From positions 186,001-250,000 of the forward strand of contig NZ_JAPENW010000002.1 of assembly GCF_026341855.1 (NCBI RefSeq): DNA of 64,000 bases. Direction: 5' to 3'. The notes beneath the pieces are model-generated. The model was not told where the DNA came from. It did no database searches and saw nothing but the letters and a program-made list of their open reading frames with translations. The DNA is from Streptomyces sp. NBC_00568. Lineage in GTDB: Bacteria; Actinomycetota; Actinomycetes; Streptomycetales; Streptomycetaceae. Made by a program: the position numbers and the translations under genes. Of the stretch, positions 1-7,969 are shown in pieces (the stretch's first letter is position 1; every line of letters begins with the position of its first letter).

Positions 1-1
1 C

Positions 2-133
2 ACCGGCGCACCCGTCACCCGCCTCGACGCCACCACGCAGAGCACCGGCCACGGCGTGCAGCTCTCCCTCAGCAGCGATGCCGGCATCCTCGTCACCCAA
101 CTCGACCTCGGCCACCGCGCCCTCGTGCACTGA
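2..133 (+). CDS. C-terminal end of an unidentified protein (cut by the window edge)
   Basis: An open frame enters from the left edge and ends in TGA at 131-133, giving 43 residues with good Streptomyces codon usage and the ending DLGHRALVH. The piece is too short to name. It lies upstream of the RES toxin on the same strand, 240 bases before its start. Confidence 0.45.
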   Translation, partial: TGAPVTRLDATTQSTGHGVQLSLSSDAGILVTQLDLGHRALVH

Positions 134-373
134 GCACGACCCCGCCACAACCGTGTGCGCCCCCCTGGATGCTTCATGCGCCCCCCGCCCGCTTGCCCAA
201 CCCGCTCTCCCCCGGCCGCGGCCCCCACAAGAATGATCGCCTGCCCACAGACAGGATCGGCGCAGCACGGCCCCAGCGGCCTCCCCGACCAGACAGGCCC
301 GGCCCGTCGGTATCCCACCGGCGGGCCAACCCCGTTCAGGACCCTGAACGGACCGATCAACGGAGCACAGGAC

Positions 374-1069
374 ATGAGCACGCAGCCGGCACCCGACGTC
401 CGACTCATCCACCCGCCCGAAGCGGGAGTGTGGCGGCTGGACAAACAGGGCAGCGGGCTGACCTACGACCGGCTGCGCCCCGAGGACGCCACCAGCCGGG
501 CCGGAAACCGGTGGAGCAGCACCCGCTGCAGCGTCCTGTACTGCGCCTCCACCCAGGACGCCTGCTTCGCCGAGGAACTCGTCGCCCTGCAGGTCAGCCC
601 CGAACTGCGCGGCGACGTCGAGGAGCCCTGGCAGCAGGCCGGCCAGCCGGCCCCCGGCGTGATCGTCCGCGACTGGACCGCCAAGCGCACCCTGCTGCGC
701 TTAGCCGTGCCCAAGCCGTTGGTCTTCTTAGACGTCGACGACGACACCACCCAGCGCGTGCTGACGAAGGAACTGCGGGGCCGCTTCGAGGAACTCGGCG
801 TCGACGATCCCGAGCTGACCGGCAAGCACATGCGGGGCCGCAACCGGCGCCTGACCCGCGCCATCACCCAATGGGCCCTCGAGCAGCAGACGCCCGAGGC
901 CGCGCCGCGCATCCACGGCATCGCCTACCGGTCCACCTACGCGATGCGCCAGTGCTGGGCCCTGTTCGAGTACGCCGCTCCTCTCGCCATCCTGGAGTCG
1001 TCCTACGTCTACCCGGAGGCCGAACCCCTGCAGGCGGTGGCCCGTGAGTACGGACTCAGAGTGATGTGA
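374..1069 (+). CDS. RES-domain toxin (NAD+-degrading type II toxin family)
   Basis: This 231-residue protein has the RES-family signature: an Arg-rich start (GNRWSSTRCSVLYCAS), a following Glu block (CFAEEL) and a later GIAYRS Ser. RES toxins of RES-Xre modules phosphorolyse or hydrolyse NAD+ in the cytoplasm. The start is the ATG at 374 with GGAG nine bases upstream; an in-frame upstream extension to 155 has no ribosome site. Two TTA leucine codons, at 701-703 and 728-730, are rare in Streptomyces and would tie translation to the bldA tRNA. The likely antitoxin lies about 600 bases downstream, whereas in known RES-Xre pairs the antitoxin is immediately upstream. The family call is firm; that it is an active toxin is inferred. 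Confidence 0.8.
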   Translation: MSTQPAPDVRLIHPPEAGVWRLDKQGSGLTYDRLRPEDATSRAGNRWSSTRCSVLYCASTQDACFAEELVALQVSPELRGDVEEPWQQAGQPAPGVIVRDWTAKRTLLRLAVPKPLVFLDVDDDTTQRVLTKELRGRFEELGVDDPELTGKHMRGRNRRLTRAITQWALEQQTPEAAPRIHGIAYRSTYAMRQCWALFEYAAPLAILESSYVYPEAEPLQAVAREYGLRVM

Positions 1070-1677
1070 AACCACCACGGAAGTATCCGAAAACCTACCT
1101 GAACGCCACCGGAAAAGGTTAGCCCTGGCGGGTGGAAATCAGCCACCATCACCTAGGCCGGTTCCCGCCTCAGCCAGCACGCTGCCCTGTAAATCCGCAG
1201 CTCAGCTCCCGGTTTCCGTGGCGGATCGCCGCCAGAACTGGCATATGACGATTCTTCAAATCAGAGGCAAAGCGGTAGAGTTGACCTACCTAACTGGGTA
1301 CTCTTCCAATACCACCAAGGAAGGGGCAAGCGTCATGACGAAGCATCGGGACGGCTTACCGGACCCATCATTCACGCCGATTCACGCATGCTCCCAGCAG
1401 GCAGCACCCCTCCCCCGCAGCCGTCCGCCCTCCCCGGACCGGCTGCCCCCGCTCGCACTTCGGACGCCCGCGCACCGGATCCACCCCGACCGGCAGCGCC
1501 AGAGCTGACAGCGAAGCACCCGAGGCCGCGCTTCCTCACCTCTCGTCCCCACAAGCGCGCCCCAGCCACAACCACCTCCGTGGCTCATCCACCATCCGGC
1601 GCCCGCGCCACCCAGCGCCTGACGTGCGACCGCTCAGCACCACCGCGCACGGCCAGGTCCACCAGGGAGACACACCT
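1070..1677. other. Intergenic region between toxin and antitoxin candidates
   Basis: No confident gene is seen here. A relatively AT-rich stretch at 1250-1325 contains a -35-like TTGACC at 1281 and a good ribosome site (AAGGAAGGGG, 1317-1326) before an ATG at 1335. That ATG opens a 57-codon frame ending at 1508 whose second half is Pro/Arg-rich and does not look protein-like. It may be a leader peptide, a decayed gene start, or nothing. Confidence 0.3.
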
Positions 1678-2130
1678 ATGCCTGCACCCATCGCCAGCCC
1701 CAACGCCACGAGCGTTGAACGCGCCCACATCGTCGCCGTCAGCACCACCATCGCTGACATCGCGCGTTTCCTGCAGGACAACCTCGGCCAGCGACTGACC
1801 GCACGCATCGCCGGAATCAGCGACCCCAAGCAGGTCGGACGCTGGGCCACCGGCGCCGCCGCCCCCCGTGCTGCCGCAGAAGCCAGACTCCGCGACGCCA
1901 TCCAGATCTTCAACGTCATCCAGCAGTCCGAAAGCGTCTACATCGCACGCGCCTGGATGATCGGAATGAACCCTCAGCTCGAAGACATGGCGCCAGCCCA
2001 GTGCATCGCCGACGGCCACGCGCGCGACGTCATGGTCGCCGCCCGCGCCTACGTCAACAACACCGTCGCCGACACCGCCACCCAGCCGGCCCCGGCAACC
2101 AAGGAATCCCGCACAGCGCCCACGCCGTAA
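1678..2130 (+). CDS. Xre/MbcA/ParS-like protein, candidate RES antitoxin
   Basis: This 150-residue protein begins at ATG 1678 with GGGAGA upstream. An N-terminal helical helix-turn-helix-like part reads LTARIAGISDPKQVGRW followed by a P-A-A-A-E-A-R-L block. A C-terminal part, ARAWMIGMNPQLEDMAPAQC, resembles the toxin-binding domain of the MbcA/ParS/Xre family (W..G.NP.L....P). Antitoxins of this family bind the RES toxin and repress their own promoter. Here the gene lies downstream of the RES gene with a 608-base gap, so pairing is inferred from domain content. The Ala/Thr/Pro-rich tail after residue 130 is probably disordered. An orphan Xre regulator is the alternative. Confidence 0.6.
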   Translation: MPAPIASPNATSVERAHIVAVSTTIADIARFLQDNLGQRLTARIAGISDPKQVGRWATGAAAPRAAAEARLRDAIQIFNVIQQSESVYIARAWMIGMNPQLEDMAPAQCIADGHARDVMVAARAYVNNTVADTATQPAPATKESRTAPTP

Positions 2131-2236
2131 CGACCGCGCAGACACACCTTGCCCAGTGAGCGTTCTCCCCTGCGCCTGTCCGGTCTACAGCCAACGCGGC
2201 AGGCCTCATCAGGCAGTTCCTTGGATGCACGCTGCG

Positions 2237-2629
2237 CTAGTCCGGATATGCGGTAGCGCAATCGACACGGGCGCGCCTTGAAGCTGCTGCGATACCCTCC
2301 GTGACCGTCGCCCCGGCGTTGATGGCGTTGACGCCGTCACTGCCCGCCTTCAGGAAGATTTGCATCTCCGGAGCGCCGAGGTAGGAGGCAGCGAAATCAC
2401 GGCCCCGCTCATTGCGCTCCTGGCTCTCCGTATCGTCCGTGACCTGTCCCGAGTCGACCCAGAGCTTGTCCGCGGCCGTGACCGTCCTCGTGCAGTCCTG
2501 GGACTGACTGGACACAGCGGCCTCGCCGACGGAGTTCGTCCCGCTCGGCGCTGTCCCGCCGCCACCGCACGCCGTGGCCCCTGCCGACAGCACCACCGCA
2601 CAAACCCCCAGCACCAGACGACTTCCCAT
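2237..2629 (-). CDS. Small secreted lipoprotein, unknown function
   Basis: The start is ATG at 2629, behind GAGGGTGGGGG; the longer frame is a poly-Arg artefact. The 130-residue product opens MGSRLVLGVCAVVLSAG followed by ATAC-GGGG, a typical actinobacterial lipoprotein signal with the lipid-modified Cys at about residue 22. A Ser/Thr linker leads into a mature domain of about 90 residues with two further Cys residues (QDCTRT and VDCATAYPD) that could form a disulfide. It ends in a helical stretch with many Ala residues. No family is recognised. It is a single gene between unrelated neighbours, expected on the outer face of the membrane. Confidence 0.6.
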   Translation of the reverse strand: MGSRLVLGVCAVVLSAGATACGGGGTAPSGTNSVGEAAVSSQSQDCTRTVTAADKLWVDSGQVTDDTESQERNERGRDFAASYLGAPEMQIFLKAGSDGVNAINAGATVTEGIAAASRRARVDCATAYPD

Positions 2630-2859
2630 TGCCCCCACCCTCTCTGAACACCCCGTCACCACCCACGCATGTTCCCGTACATCCGGCGGGACCACCTCAC
2701 ACGTCCGGCGGCGCCGTCTCCGACGCATGCCCGGGCAAGCGAGAGCCTCCCGGGCCCAACGTGCCCGGAGCCTGAGACCGCCTCATCATGGGCCTCTGTC
2801 GACGAGGGCCGTAATTCCCCAGGTGCTGTGGTCACGCAATTCCCCCGAGGCTGGCGGGC

Positions 2860-3180
2860 TCAGGCATCATCGAACGGTTCGTCAATCCACCTGAACCAAG
2901 CACGATCGTCAGTGATGTGCAGAAGGAACTCCGCGACCGGACCTGACGGGGCCACCAGCGACAAGGTGCCCGCGATCCGGTCGTAGGAGTCCTCGAACCG
3001 CTCGTACTCCTCCGCCTCCATCAGAGCCGGAGACTCGTCGAACCACGGCCTCACCTCGCCGAACATCGGCGTTGGAACGAAGCGGCCGTTCAGCCATGGA
3101 AAGTCGGCCTCGTCGATCACGATCTCGCCGAGCAGATCCTCCTGCCGCATCAGTCGCCAGACTTCGCCCTCAAAACCCAT
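2860..3180 (-). CDS. Conserved hypothetical protein (about 106 aa)
   Basis: The start is ATG 3180 with GGAG 13 bases upstream. The acidic protein contains LLGEIVIDEADFPWLNGRF, then EEYERFEDSYDRI, and a C-terminal beta-rich LHITDDRAWFRWIDEPFDDA. This pattern (DLLGEI-x-DEADFPWL) matches a small soluble protein I have seen repeatedly in Streptomyces, with no known function. It has no signal peptide or membrane segment and no operon partner. Upstream frame extension is not needed and reads as low-complexity shadow. Confidence 0.6.
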   Translation of the reverse strand: MGFEGEVWRLMRQEDLLGEIVIDEADFPWLNGRFVPTPMFGEVRPWFDESPALMEAEEYERFEDSYDRIAGTLSLVAPSGPVAEFLLHITDDRAWFRWIDEPFDDA

Positions 3181-3698
3181 CCCGCCAGCACTCCATCCAT
3201 GTCCTGGTGCCGCCAGGCAGCCTCTCATGCGGCAAGGACAATGAGGCAGGAGCGCCGACGGACCCTTGGCCAGCCGTATCAACGCTCCTGCGCGCGATGG
3301 ATCAGGTCGGTCAGGGCCTGTCGCTGGGGTTCTTGGAGCGCTTATTGGGCCGGTAGCTGGGTCCGTTCGTGATCACCTGGTGGCTGTCATTGGTCAGCCG
3401 GTCCAAGCAGGGACTCGGTGAGGACCAGAGTGGGAATGAGCGGATACACGTCGCTGGGCGCCTGGTTGCTGGTGATGGCGTGGCCCGCCTCGGGCCACGT
3501 CCCTCATCCAGCAGAACGCCCCGCCGGGAGCGGGCGGCACCGGCACGGCACCACCCGGATGAGTGGCTATAGCCTGACGGCGCGCTTCGGGCCCAGCCCG
3601 AGTGCTCCGACTCTCATTGTCGGTGGCCGGTGGCAGGATCGGCTTGACCAGCCTGCACGATGCAGCGCGGGCGATTCAAAGATATTGGAGAACATCGC
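3181..3698. other. Intergenic region upstream of the HU gene
   Basis: No confident gene. The open frames are short and Arg/Pro-rich. The hupA-like gene's ribosome site (TTGGAG, 3685-3690) and presumably its promoter lie at the right end; no clear -35/-10 pair stands out. Confidence 0.3.
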
Positions 3699-3980
3699 AT
3701 GAACCGCAGTGAACTGGTGGCAGCCCTGGCCGAGCGAGCCGAGGTGACCCGCAAGGACGCTGACGCCGTCCTGACCGCCCTCGCGGAGACGGTTGGCGAT
3801 GTCGTTGCCAAGGGCGACGAGAAGGTGACCATTCCGGGCTTCCTCAGCTTCGAGCGCACCCACCGCGCCGCGCGTACCGCGCGCAACCCGCAGACCGGCG
3901 AGCCGCTCGAAATCCCGGCCGGCTACAGCGTCAAGGTCTCGGCCGGCTCCAAGCTCAAGGAAGCTGCCAAGGGGAAGTAG
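3699..3980 (+). CDS. hupA: DNA-binding protein HU (HupA type)
   Basis: This 93-residue HU-family nucleoid protein begins MNRSELVAALAERAEV and contains the beta-arm core GFLSFERTHRAARTARNPQT with the DNA-intercalating proline region, ending SKLKEAAKGK. HU dimers bend and compact DNA. The length and sequence match the short Streptomyces HupA, not the long HupS with a lysine-rich tail. The start is ATG 3699 after TTGGAG. It stands just before a cold-shock gene and an initiator tRNA on the same strand. Whether this is the housekeeping copy or an extra one cannot be told from the window. Confidence 0.93.
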   Translation: MNRSELVAALAERAEVTRKDADAVLTALAETVGDVVAKGDEKVTIPGFLSFERTHRAARTARNPQTGEPLEIPAGYSVKVSAGSKLKEAAKGK

Positions 3981-4103
3981 CCGCCGGCTACCGGTACACA
4001 GAGGCCAGAAGGTAGCCCAGCAATGCAGGCCAGGCCAATGCGCGGCACGCACGGCCGGCGTCAAGCTGGAAACCCGAGTCGCCTCCGGGGTAGAACGGAC
4101 GCC

Positions 4104-4128
4104 GGGACCGTCCGGTTGCGGACGTCCC
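4104..4128 (+). promoter_or_regulatory. Stem-loop in the leader of the cold-shock gene
   Basis: The arms GGGACCGTCCG (4104-4114) and CGGACGTCCC (4119-4128) pair with one bulged base around a GTTG loop, about 50 bases before the cold-shock start. There is no T-run, so it is either a weak terminator after hupA or a 5' leader structure of the csp mRNA. Csp leaders are known to be structured and temperature-responsive; that role here is inferred. Confidence 0.4.
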
Positions 4129-4175
4129 GTACACGAACCAGCCGGCAAGTCCGGCAAGAAGTGAAGGACAACAGC

Positions 4176-4379
4176 ATGGCCAGCGGCACTGTGAAGTGGT
4201 TCAACGCCGAAAAGGGTTTCGGCTTCATCGAGCAGACCGGCGACGGACCGGACGTCTTCGCCCACTACTCCAACATCGCCGGCAACGGCTTCCGGGAGCT
4301 GGTTGAGGGAGAATCCGTCACGTTCGACGTGACCCAGGGCCAGAAGGGCCCGCAGGCCGAGAACATCGTCCGCGGCTGA
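4176..4379 (+). CDS. Cold-shock protein (CspA family)
   Basis: This 67-residue single cold-shock domain begins MASGTVKWFNAEKGFGFIEQ. It carries RNP1 (KGFGFIE) and an RNP2-like VFAHYSNI, where VFVHFS is the usual form. It is a cytoplasmic single-stranded nucleic-acid chaperone. The start is ATG 4176 preceded by GAAGTGAAGGA. The upstream in-frame extension to 4023 has no ribosome site and Arg-rich shadow sequence. It ends ENIVRG, about one residue off the usual length. It is probably transcribed on its own from the leader that holds the stem-loop at 4104-4128. Confidence 0.93.
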   Translation: MASGTVKWFNAEKGFGFIEQTGDGPDVFAHYSNIAGNGFRELVEGESVTFDVTQGQKGPQAENIVRG

Positions 4380-4436
4380 GCCCCGCCACCCACCGCACCG
4401 CCTCGCACGGGACGCTGTGTAGAGTGACAGCACCGC

Positions 4437-4510
4437 CGCGGGGTGGAGCAGCTCGGTAGCTCGCTGGGCTCATAACCCAGAGGTCGCAGGTTCAAATCCT
4501 GTCCCCGCTA
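4437..4510 (+). tRNA. Initiator tRNA-fMet (anticodon CAT)
   Basis: The 74 bases fold as a complete cloverleaf: acceptor stem CGCGGGG/CCCCGCT, anticodon loop CTCATAA on stem CTGGG/CCCAG, and T-arm CAGGTTCAAATCCTG. Two marks identify it as initiator and not elongator: position 1 (C) does not pair with position 72 (T), and three consecutive G-C pairs (GGG/CCC) close the anticodon stem. The 3' CCA is not encoded. A strong terminator follows eight bases later. Confidence 0.95.
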
Positions 4511-4517
4511 CGAAAAG

Positions 4518-4546
4518 ATGGGGCCCGGCACACAGCCGGGCCCCAT
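4518..4546 (+). terminator. Perfect 12-bp hairpin after the initiator tRNA
   Basis: ATGGGGCCCGGC (4518-4529) and GCCGGGCCCCAT (4535-4546) pair perfectly around a five-base loop, followed by TGCTTTCCCC. This is a factor-independent type terminator for the tRNA transcript. Confidence 0.85.
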
Positions 4547-4649
4547 TGCTTTCCCCAAACCAGCGAGCCTGGTGGGGCGGCGACGGCGCGGCGAGAAATT
4601 GAGCCGATCAGACTGCCGGCGAATGGCTGGCGGGCGCGGCCTGCTCCAG

Positions 4650-4807
4650 TTACTGCCAGCGGCGCCGCTTCTCGTTGCGGTGCTCTTCGAAGCGTTCGGT
4701 GAACAGCTTCAGCGCCTCATTCTCCTCTCGTGGCGGTGGCCCGCTAGCTCCTTCTGTACGGCCGCCCGGAGTGCGGCAGACTGTCTGTCGGTGAGACCAG
4801 GGCCCAT
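4650..4807 (-). pseudogene. Possible small frameshifted gene, unknown
   Basis: On the minus strand an ATG at 4807 opens GLTDRQSAALRAAVQKELAG in one frame. The following coding-like segment (NEALKLFTERFEEHRNEKRR, stop at 4650-4652) is in another frame. Together they resemble one small helical protein of about 50 residues broken by a frameshift near 4730. No family is recognised and both parts could be chance. The rest of 4555-4954 shows no gene. Confidence 0.25.
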
Positions 4808-4954
4808 GTGCCGGTCGGTCAGACGAAGACTCTCGCGAAGACCGTGACTGTCGCCTGCCCGAGCGCGCTCGTCGCCAGCCCGACACCTTTCTGGAGCGGC
4901 TCGTCGACCACCCGCTCGCAGAGTCGCCTTGCGGCTGGCCGCCCGAAGCACTCG

Positions 4955-6037
4955 TTACGATCGCAGTACCAGCTGACCGTCCGCGTACGGAAGGACCTTG
5001 GCGCGCGGCAGGTGCACGAGGACCTCCTCGCCGACAGGGACTCCCTCCTCCCGCGGCGTCTTGACTCTGACGAGTTGCCCTGCGACCTCGACCTCGAGCA
5101 CGCGCTGTGCGCCGTGGTCGCTGACGCCCCGCAGCCGGCCGGGGAAGGTGTTGGGGCCGGGGTCCCTGACGACCTTGACGTATTCGGGACGGACGCCGAC
5201 CTGCACCTCGGTCGTGCTCTGCGAGATGATGTCCCAGGCAGCGGACAGCGTTCGGCCGCACAGCGTGAAGCGCCCGCCGGTCCGGTCCACGGTCAGGAAG
5301 TTCATCGCCGGTGAGCCGATGAAGTAGCCGACGTACGTGGAGGAGGGCGCCTCGAAGAGCTGCTCGGGGGTGCCCTGCTGCACAGCGCGGCCATCCTTCA
5401 TGACCAGCAATTCCTGCGCGAAGCTCATCGCCTCGTACTGGTCGTGGGTCACATAGATCACCGTGGGCTGGAACTGTTCGGTGATCTCACGGATCTTGCG
5501 CCGCAGCGAGTGCTTCAGCTGTGGGTCGATCACGGTGAGTGGCTCGTCCATCAGGACGGCGGCCACGTCGTCACGGACAAGGCCGCGGCCGAGTGAGATC
5601 AGCTGCTTGTCGTCGGCGGTGAGTCCGCGAGCGGGGTGCCGCAGCCGGTCGTGCAGGTCCAGGGCCTCGGCGACCTGCTGCACCTTGGCGTCGATCCTCG
5701 TCTTGTCCCAGCGCCGGCACTGCAGCGGGAAGGCGAGGTTCTCGTAGACCGTCATTGACTTGTAGATGACGGGGAACTGGAAGACCTGGGCGATATTGCG
5801 CGCCTTCGTGGGCAGGGCGGTGACGTCGACGCCGTCGAACAGCACCTGTCCCCGGGATGGTCTGACCAGGCCGGAAAGGATGTTCAGCAGCGTCGTCTTG
5901 CCGCAGCCCGAGGGTCCGACCAGCGCATAGGTCTTGCCGGATTCGAAGGTCAGCTTCAGCGGCTTGAGGGCCCACCGTTCCTGCTCGGCGCCCGGCGCGT
6001 ACGCGTGCCCGACGTCGACGATGTCCAACTGCGCCAT
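4955..6037 (-). CDS. Sugar-alcohol ABC transporter ATPase, GlpT-like (degenerate signature motif)
   Basis: This 360-residue ABC ATPase carries Walker A GPSGCGKTT (about residue 39), Walker B VLMDEP, an H-loop in YVTHDQYEA, and a C-terminal TOBE-type regulatory domain (about 240-360). The ABC signature is degenerate: LTADDKQLISLGRGLVR stands where LSGGQ is expected. That is a feature of GlpT, one of the two unlike ATPases of glycerol transporters (GlpSTPQV). It should power import together with the neighbouring GlpS-like subunit. The start is ATG 6037, one base after the stop of the upstream gene, so they are translationally coupled. It is the last gene of the operon. The family is clear; glycerol as substrate is inferred. 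Confidence 0.87.
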   Translation of the reverse strand: MAQLDIVDVGHAYAPGAEQERWALKPLKLTFESGKTYALVGPSGCGKTTLLNILSGLVRPSRGQVLFDGVDVTALPTKARNIAQVFQFPVIYKSMTVYENLAFPLQCRRWDKTRIDAKVQQVAEALDLHDRLRHPARGLTADDKQLISLGRGLVRDDVAAVLMDEPLTVIDPQLKHSLRRKIREITEQFQPTVIYVTHDQYEAMSFAQELLVMKDGRAVQQGTPEQLFEAPSSTYVGYFIGSPAMNFLTVDRTGGRFTLCGRTLSAAWDIISQSTTEVQVGVRPEYVKVVRDPGPNTFPGRLRGVSDHGAQRVLEVEVAGQLVRVKTPREEGVPVGEEVLVHLPRAKVLPYADGQLVLRS

Positions 6038-6038
6038 G

Positions 6039-7127
6039 TCAACGCCCTTCCGCTGAAGCGAGATCGTATGAAGGTGTCCGCACGAGCGTCCCCTGCTCGT
6101 CGAAGGCGAACAGCCGGTCGGGACGGAGCCGGAGTCTGACCAGGTCGCCGAGGGCGACATCGTGGATGCCTTCGATCTGTACGACGAAGGGGGTCTCACC
6201 GACGACCACATGGACGAAGGTCTCGGAGCCGGAGATCTCCACAAAGGTGACCTCGCCCTCGACCCCGCTGGACGCCAGGCTGACGTCGGTGGCGCGCAGC
6301 CCGAACTGGTAGGCGCCGTCGTCCAGGTCGGCCAGGTGTGCGGAGACGTGCGTGGCCTGGAAGCCGGCCACCGTGACCTGGCCGCCCTCGAGCCGGCCCT
6401 TGAAGATGTTCATGGGCGGGTCGTTGATGATTGACGCCACCGTGGTGGTAGCCGGGTGTTCGTAGACCTCCTGCGGGGTGCCGGTCTGGAGGATGCGCCC
6501 CTCGTGCATGACCAGGACCACGTCGCCGAGCATCATCGCCTCGGCGGGTTCGGTGGTCGTGTAGATGACGATCGTGTCGCCCTGGTCCGAGAAGAGGGCC
6601 TTCAACTCGTCGCGCAGCTGCTCGCGCAGCTTGTAGTCCAGGTTGGCGAGTGGCTCGTCGAGCAGGAGGATGCCAGTATCCCGGGCCAGGGCGCGAGCCA
6701 TTGCGACGCGCTGCTGCTGGCCGCCGGAAAGCTGGGAGGGCTTGCGCTTCTCGAAGTCCGCAAGCCCCACGCTCGCCAGGCTCTGCCGGACGCGTTGCTG
6801 GATCGCGTCCCGTGACAGCCCGGCCCGCTTGAGCGGGAAGGCCACGTTGCCGAACACGTTGAGATGCGGATAGTTGATGAACTGCTGGTAGACCATGGCA
6901 GTGTCGCGCCGCCACACGGGCGTCTTGAGGAAGTCTGCTCCTGCACGGGTCAGGGAGCCGGAGTCCACTTTCTGCAGGCCGGCCAAGGCCCGCAGCAGCG
7001 TCGTCTTCCCGGCCATGGTGCGGCCGATGACGGTGTGGAGGCGTCCCGGCTGGAAGGTCGCGGTCACGTTTTTGAGGTGGTCGACGCCGTCGACGGTCAG
7101 GCACAGATCAGAGGCGTTGAGGTTCAT
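6039..7127 (-). CDS. Sugar-alcohol ABC transporter ATPase, GlpS-like
   Basis: This 362-residue ATPase has an unusual Walker A, GRTMAGKTT, as in GlpS (G.T.AGKT), with a full signature LSGGQQQR, Walker B ILLLDEPLANLD and a C-terminal TOBE region. The H-loop position reads YTTTEPAEA, so the usual switch histidine is replaced by threonine, while the partner ATPase keeps its histidine but lacks the signature. The pair are therefore complementary half-sites, expected to work as a heterodimer on the inner membrane. The start ATG 7127 overlaps the permease stop (ATGA). Confidence 0.88.
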   Translation of the reverse strand: MNLNASDLCLTVDGVDHLKNVTATFQPGRLHTVIGRTMAGKTTLLRALAGLQKVDSGSLTRAGADFLKTPVWRRDTAMVYQQFINYPHLNVFGNVAFPLKRAGLSRDAIQQRVRQSLASVGLADFEKRKPSQLSGGQQQRVAMARALARDTGILLLDEPLANLDYKLREQLRDELKALFSDQGDTIVIYTTTEPAEAMMLGDVVLVMHEGRILQTGTPQEVYEHPATTTVASIINDPPMNIFKGRLEGGQVTVAGFQATHVSAHLADLDDGAYQFGLRATDVSLASSGVEGEVTFVEISGSETFVHVVVGETPFVVQIEGIHDVALGDLVRLRLRPDRLFAFDEQGTLVRTPSYDLASAEGR

Positions 7128-7969
7128 CGGACCGCTCCCGACAGGTTCCCTTTGGACAGGAGGCGCTCCACCCACAGGGCGAGCAGGATCAGCGGTGCCA
7201 CGCCGAAGAGCGCGGCGGCGGACAGCGTCCACCACGGTGGAATGGAGGAGTTGAGGGCGACGACCGCCTGGGGCAGTGTCTGGACCTCGGTGAAGGTCAG
7301 CCGGAAGGCGAAGAAGAAGTCGTTCCAGCCGAACACGGCGCAGAACATCGCCGCCACGGTCAGTCCGGGCAGAGAGTTCGGCAGGATCGCCCGTACGAAG
7401 GTCTGGAACGGGGGGCAGCCGTCCAGCATCGCCATCTCGTCGATCTCCCGGGGGATGCCGTTGAAGAAGTCCACCATCACCCACACCGCGATAGGCAGCA
7501 GCAGCGCGACTGTCACGATGACCAGGCCCAGGATGCTGTCCAGGAGGCCGCCCCACTGCAGGAGGTAGAAGAACGGGATCACCAGGACGACCGGCGGCAT
7601 GATCCGTTGGGAGACGAAGAAGAAGACGATGTCGCTGTTCTTGATGAAGCCGAGCTTGAACCGGTACCGGGACAGCGCGTAGGCGGCGAGAGACCCCAGG
7701 GCCAGGCTGATGGCGGACGCGGCGATGGTGATGATCGCGCTGTTGATGAAGGGATCGACCACATCGATTCCGCCGGCTCCGCCGAAGATGTTGCGCCACC
7801 CGGTGAGCGTGGGCTTGTACTGCACCCAGGGTATGTAGGTGGGACCGCCCTGGACGGCGTTGGCGCTCTTGAAGCTGGTCGTCATCGCCCAGAAGAACGG
7901 TCCGGCGACGAAGCATGCCCACAGTGCGATCACGGTGTACTTGAAGACGGGATAAAGGTGCGACCTCAT
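7124..7969 (-). CDS. Carbohydrate/polyol ABC transporter permease 2 (MalG-like, GlpQ position)
   Basis: This 281-residue inner-membrane permease has six predicted segments, the first at YPVFKYTVIALWACFVAGPF. It carries the EAA coupling loop as IDEMAMLDGCPPFQTFVRAI, which docks on the ATPases. The start ATG 7969 overlaps the stop of permease 1 by ATGA, and its own stop overlaps the next start in the same way. It belongs to the CUT1-type sugar permease superfamily. Its place in the operon matches glpQ of the glycerol ABC transporter. Confidence 0.87.
   Translation of the reverse strand: MRSHLYPVFKYTVIALWACFVAGPFFWAMTTSFKSANAVQGGPTYIPWVQYKPTLTGWRNIFGGAGGIDVVDPFINSAIITIAASAISLALGSLAAYALSRYRFKLGFIKNSDIVFFFVSQRIMPPVVLVIPFFYLLQWGGLLDSILGLVIVTVALLLPIAVWVMVDFFNGIPREIDEMAMLDGCPPFQTFVRAILPNSLPGLTVAAMFCAVFGWNDFFFAFRLTFTEVQTLPQAVVALNSSIPPWWTLSAAALFGVAPLILLALWVERLLSKGNLSGAVR

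Noticed and set aside
4437..4510. Elongator tRNA-Met
   Set aside because: The unpaired 1-72 position and three G-C pairs in the anticodon stem identify the initiator type.
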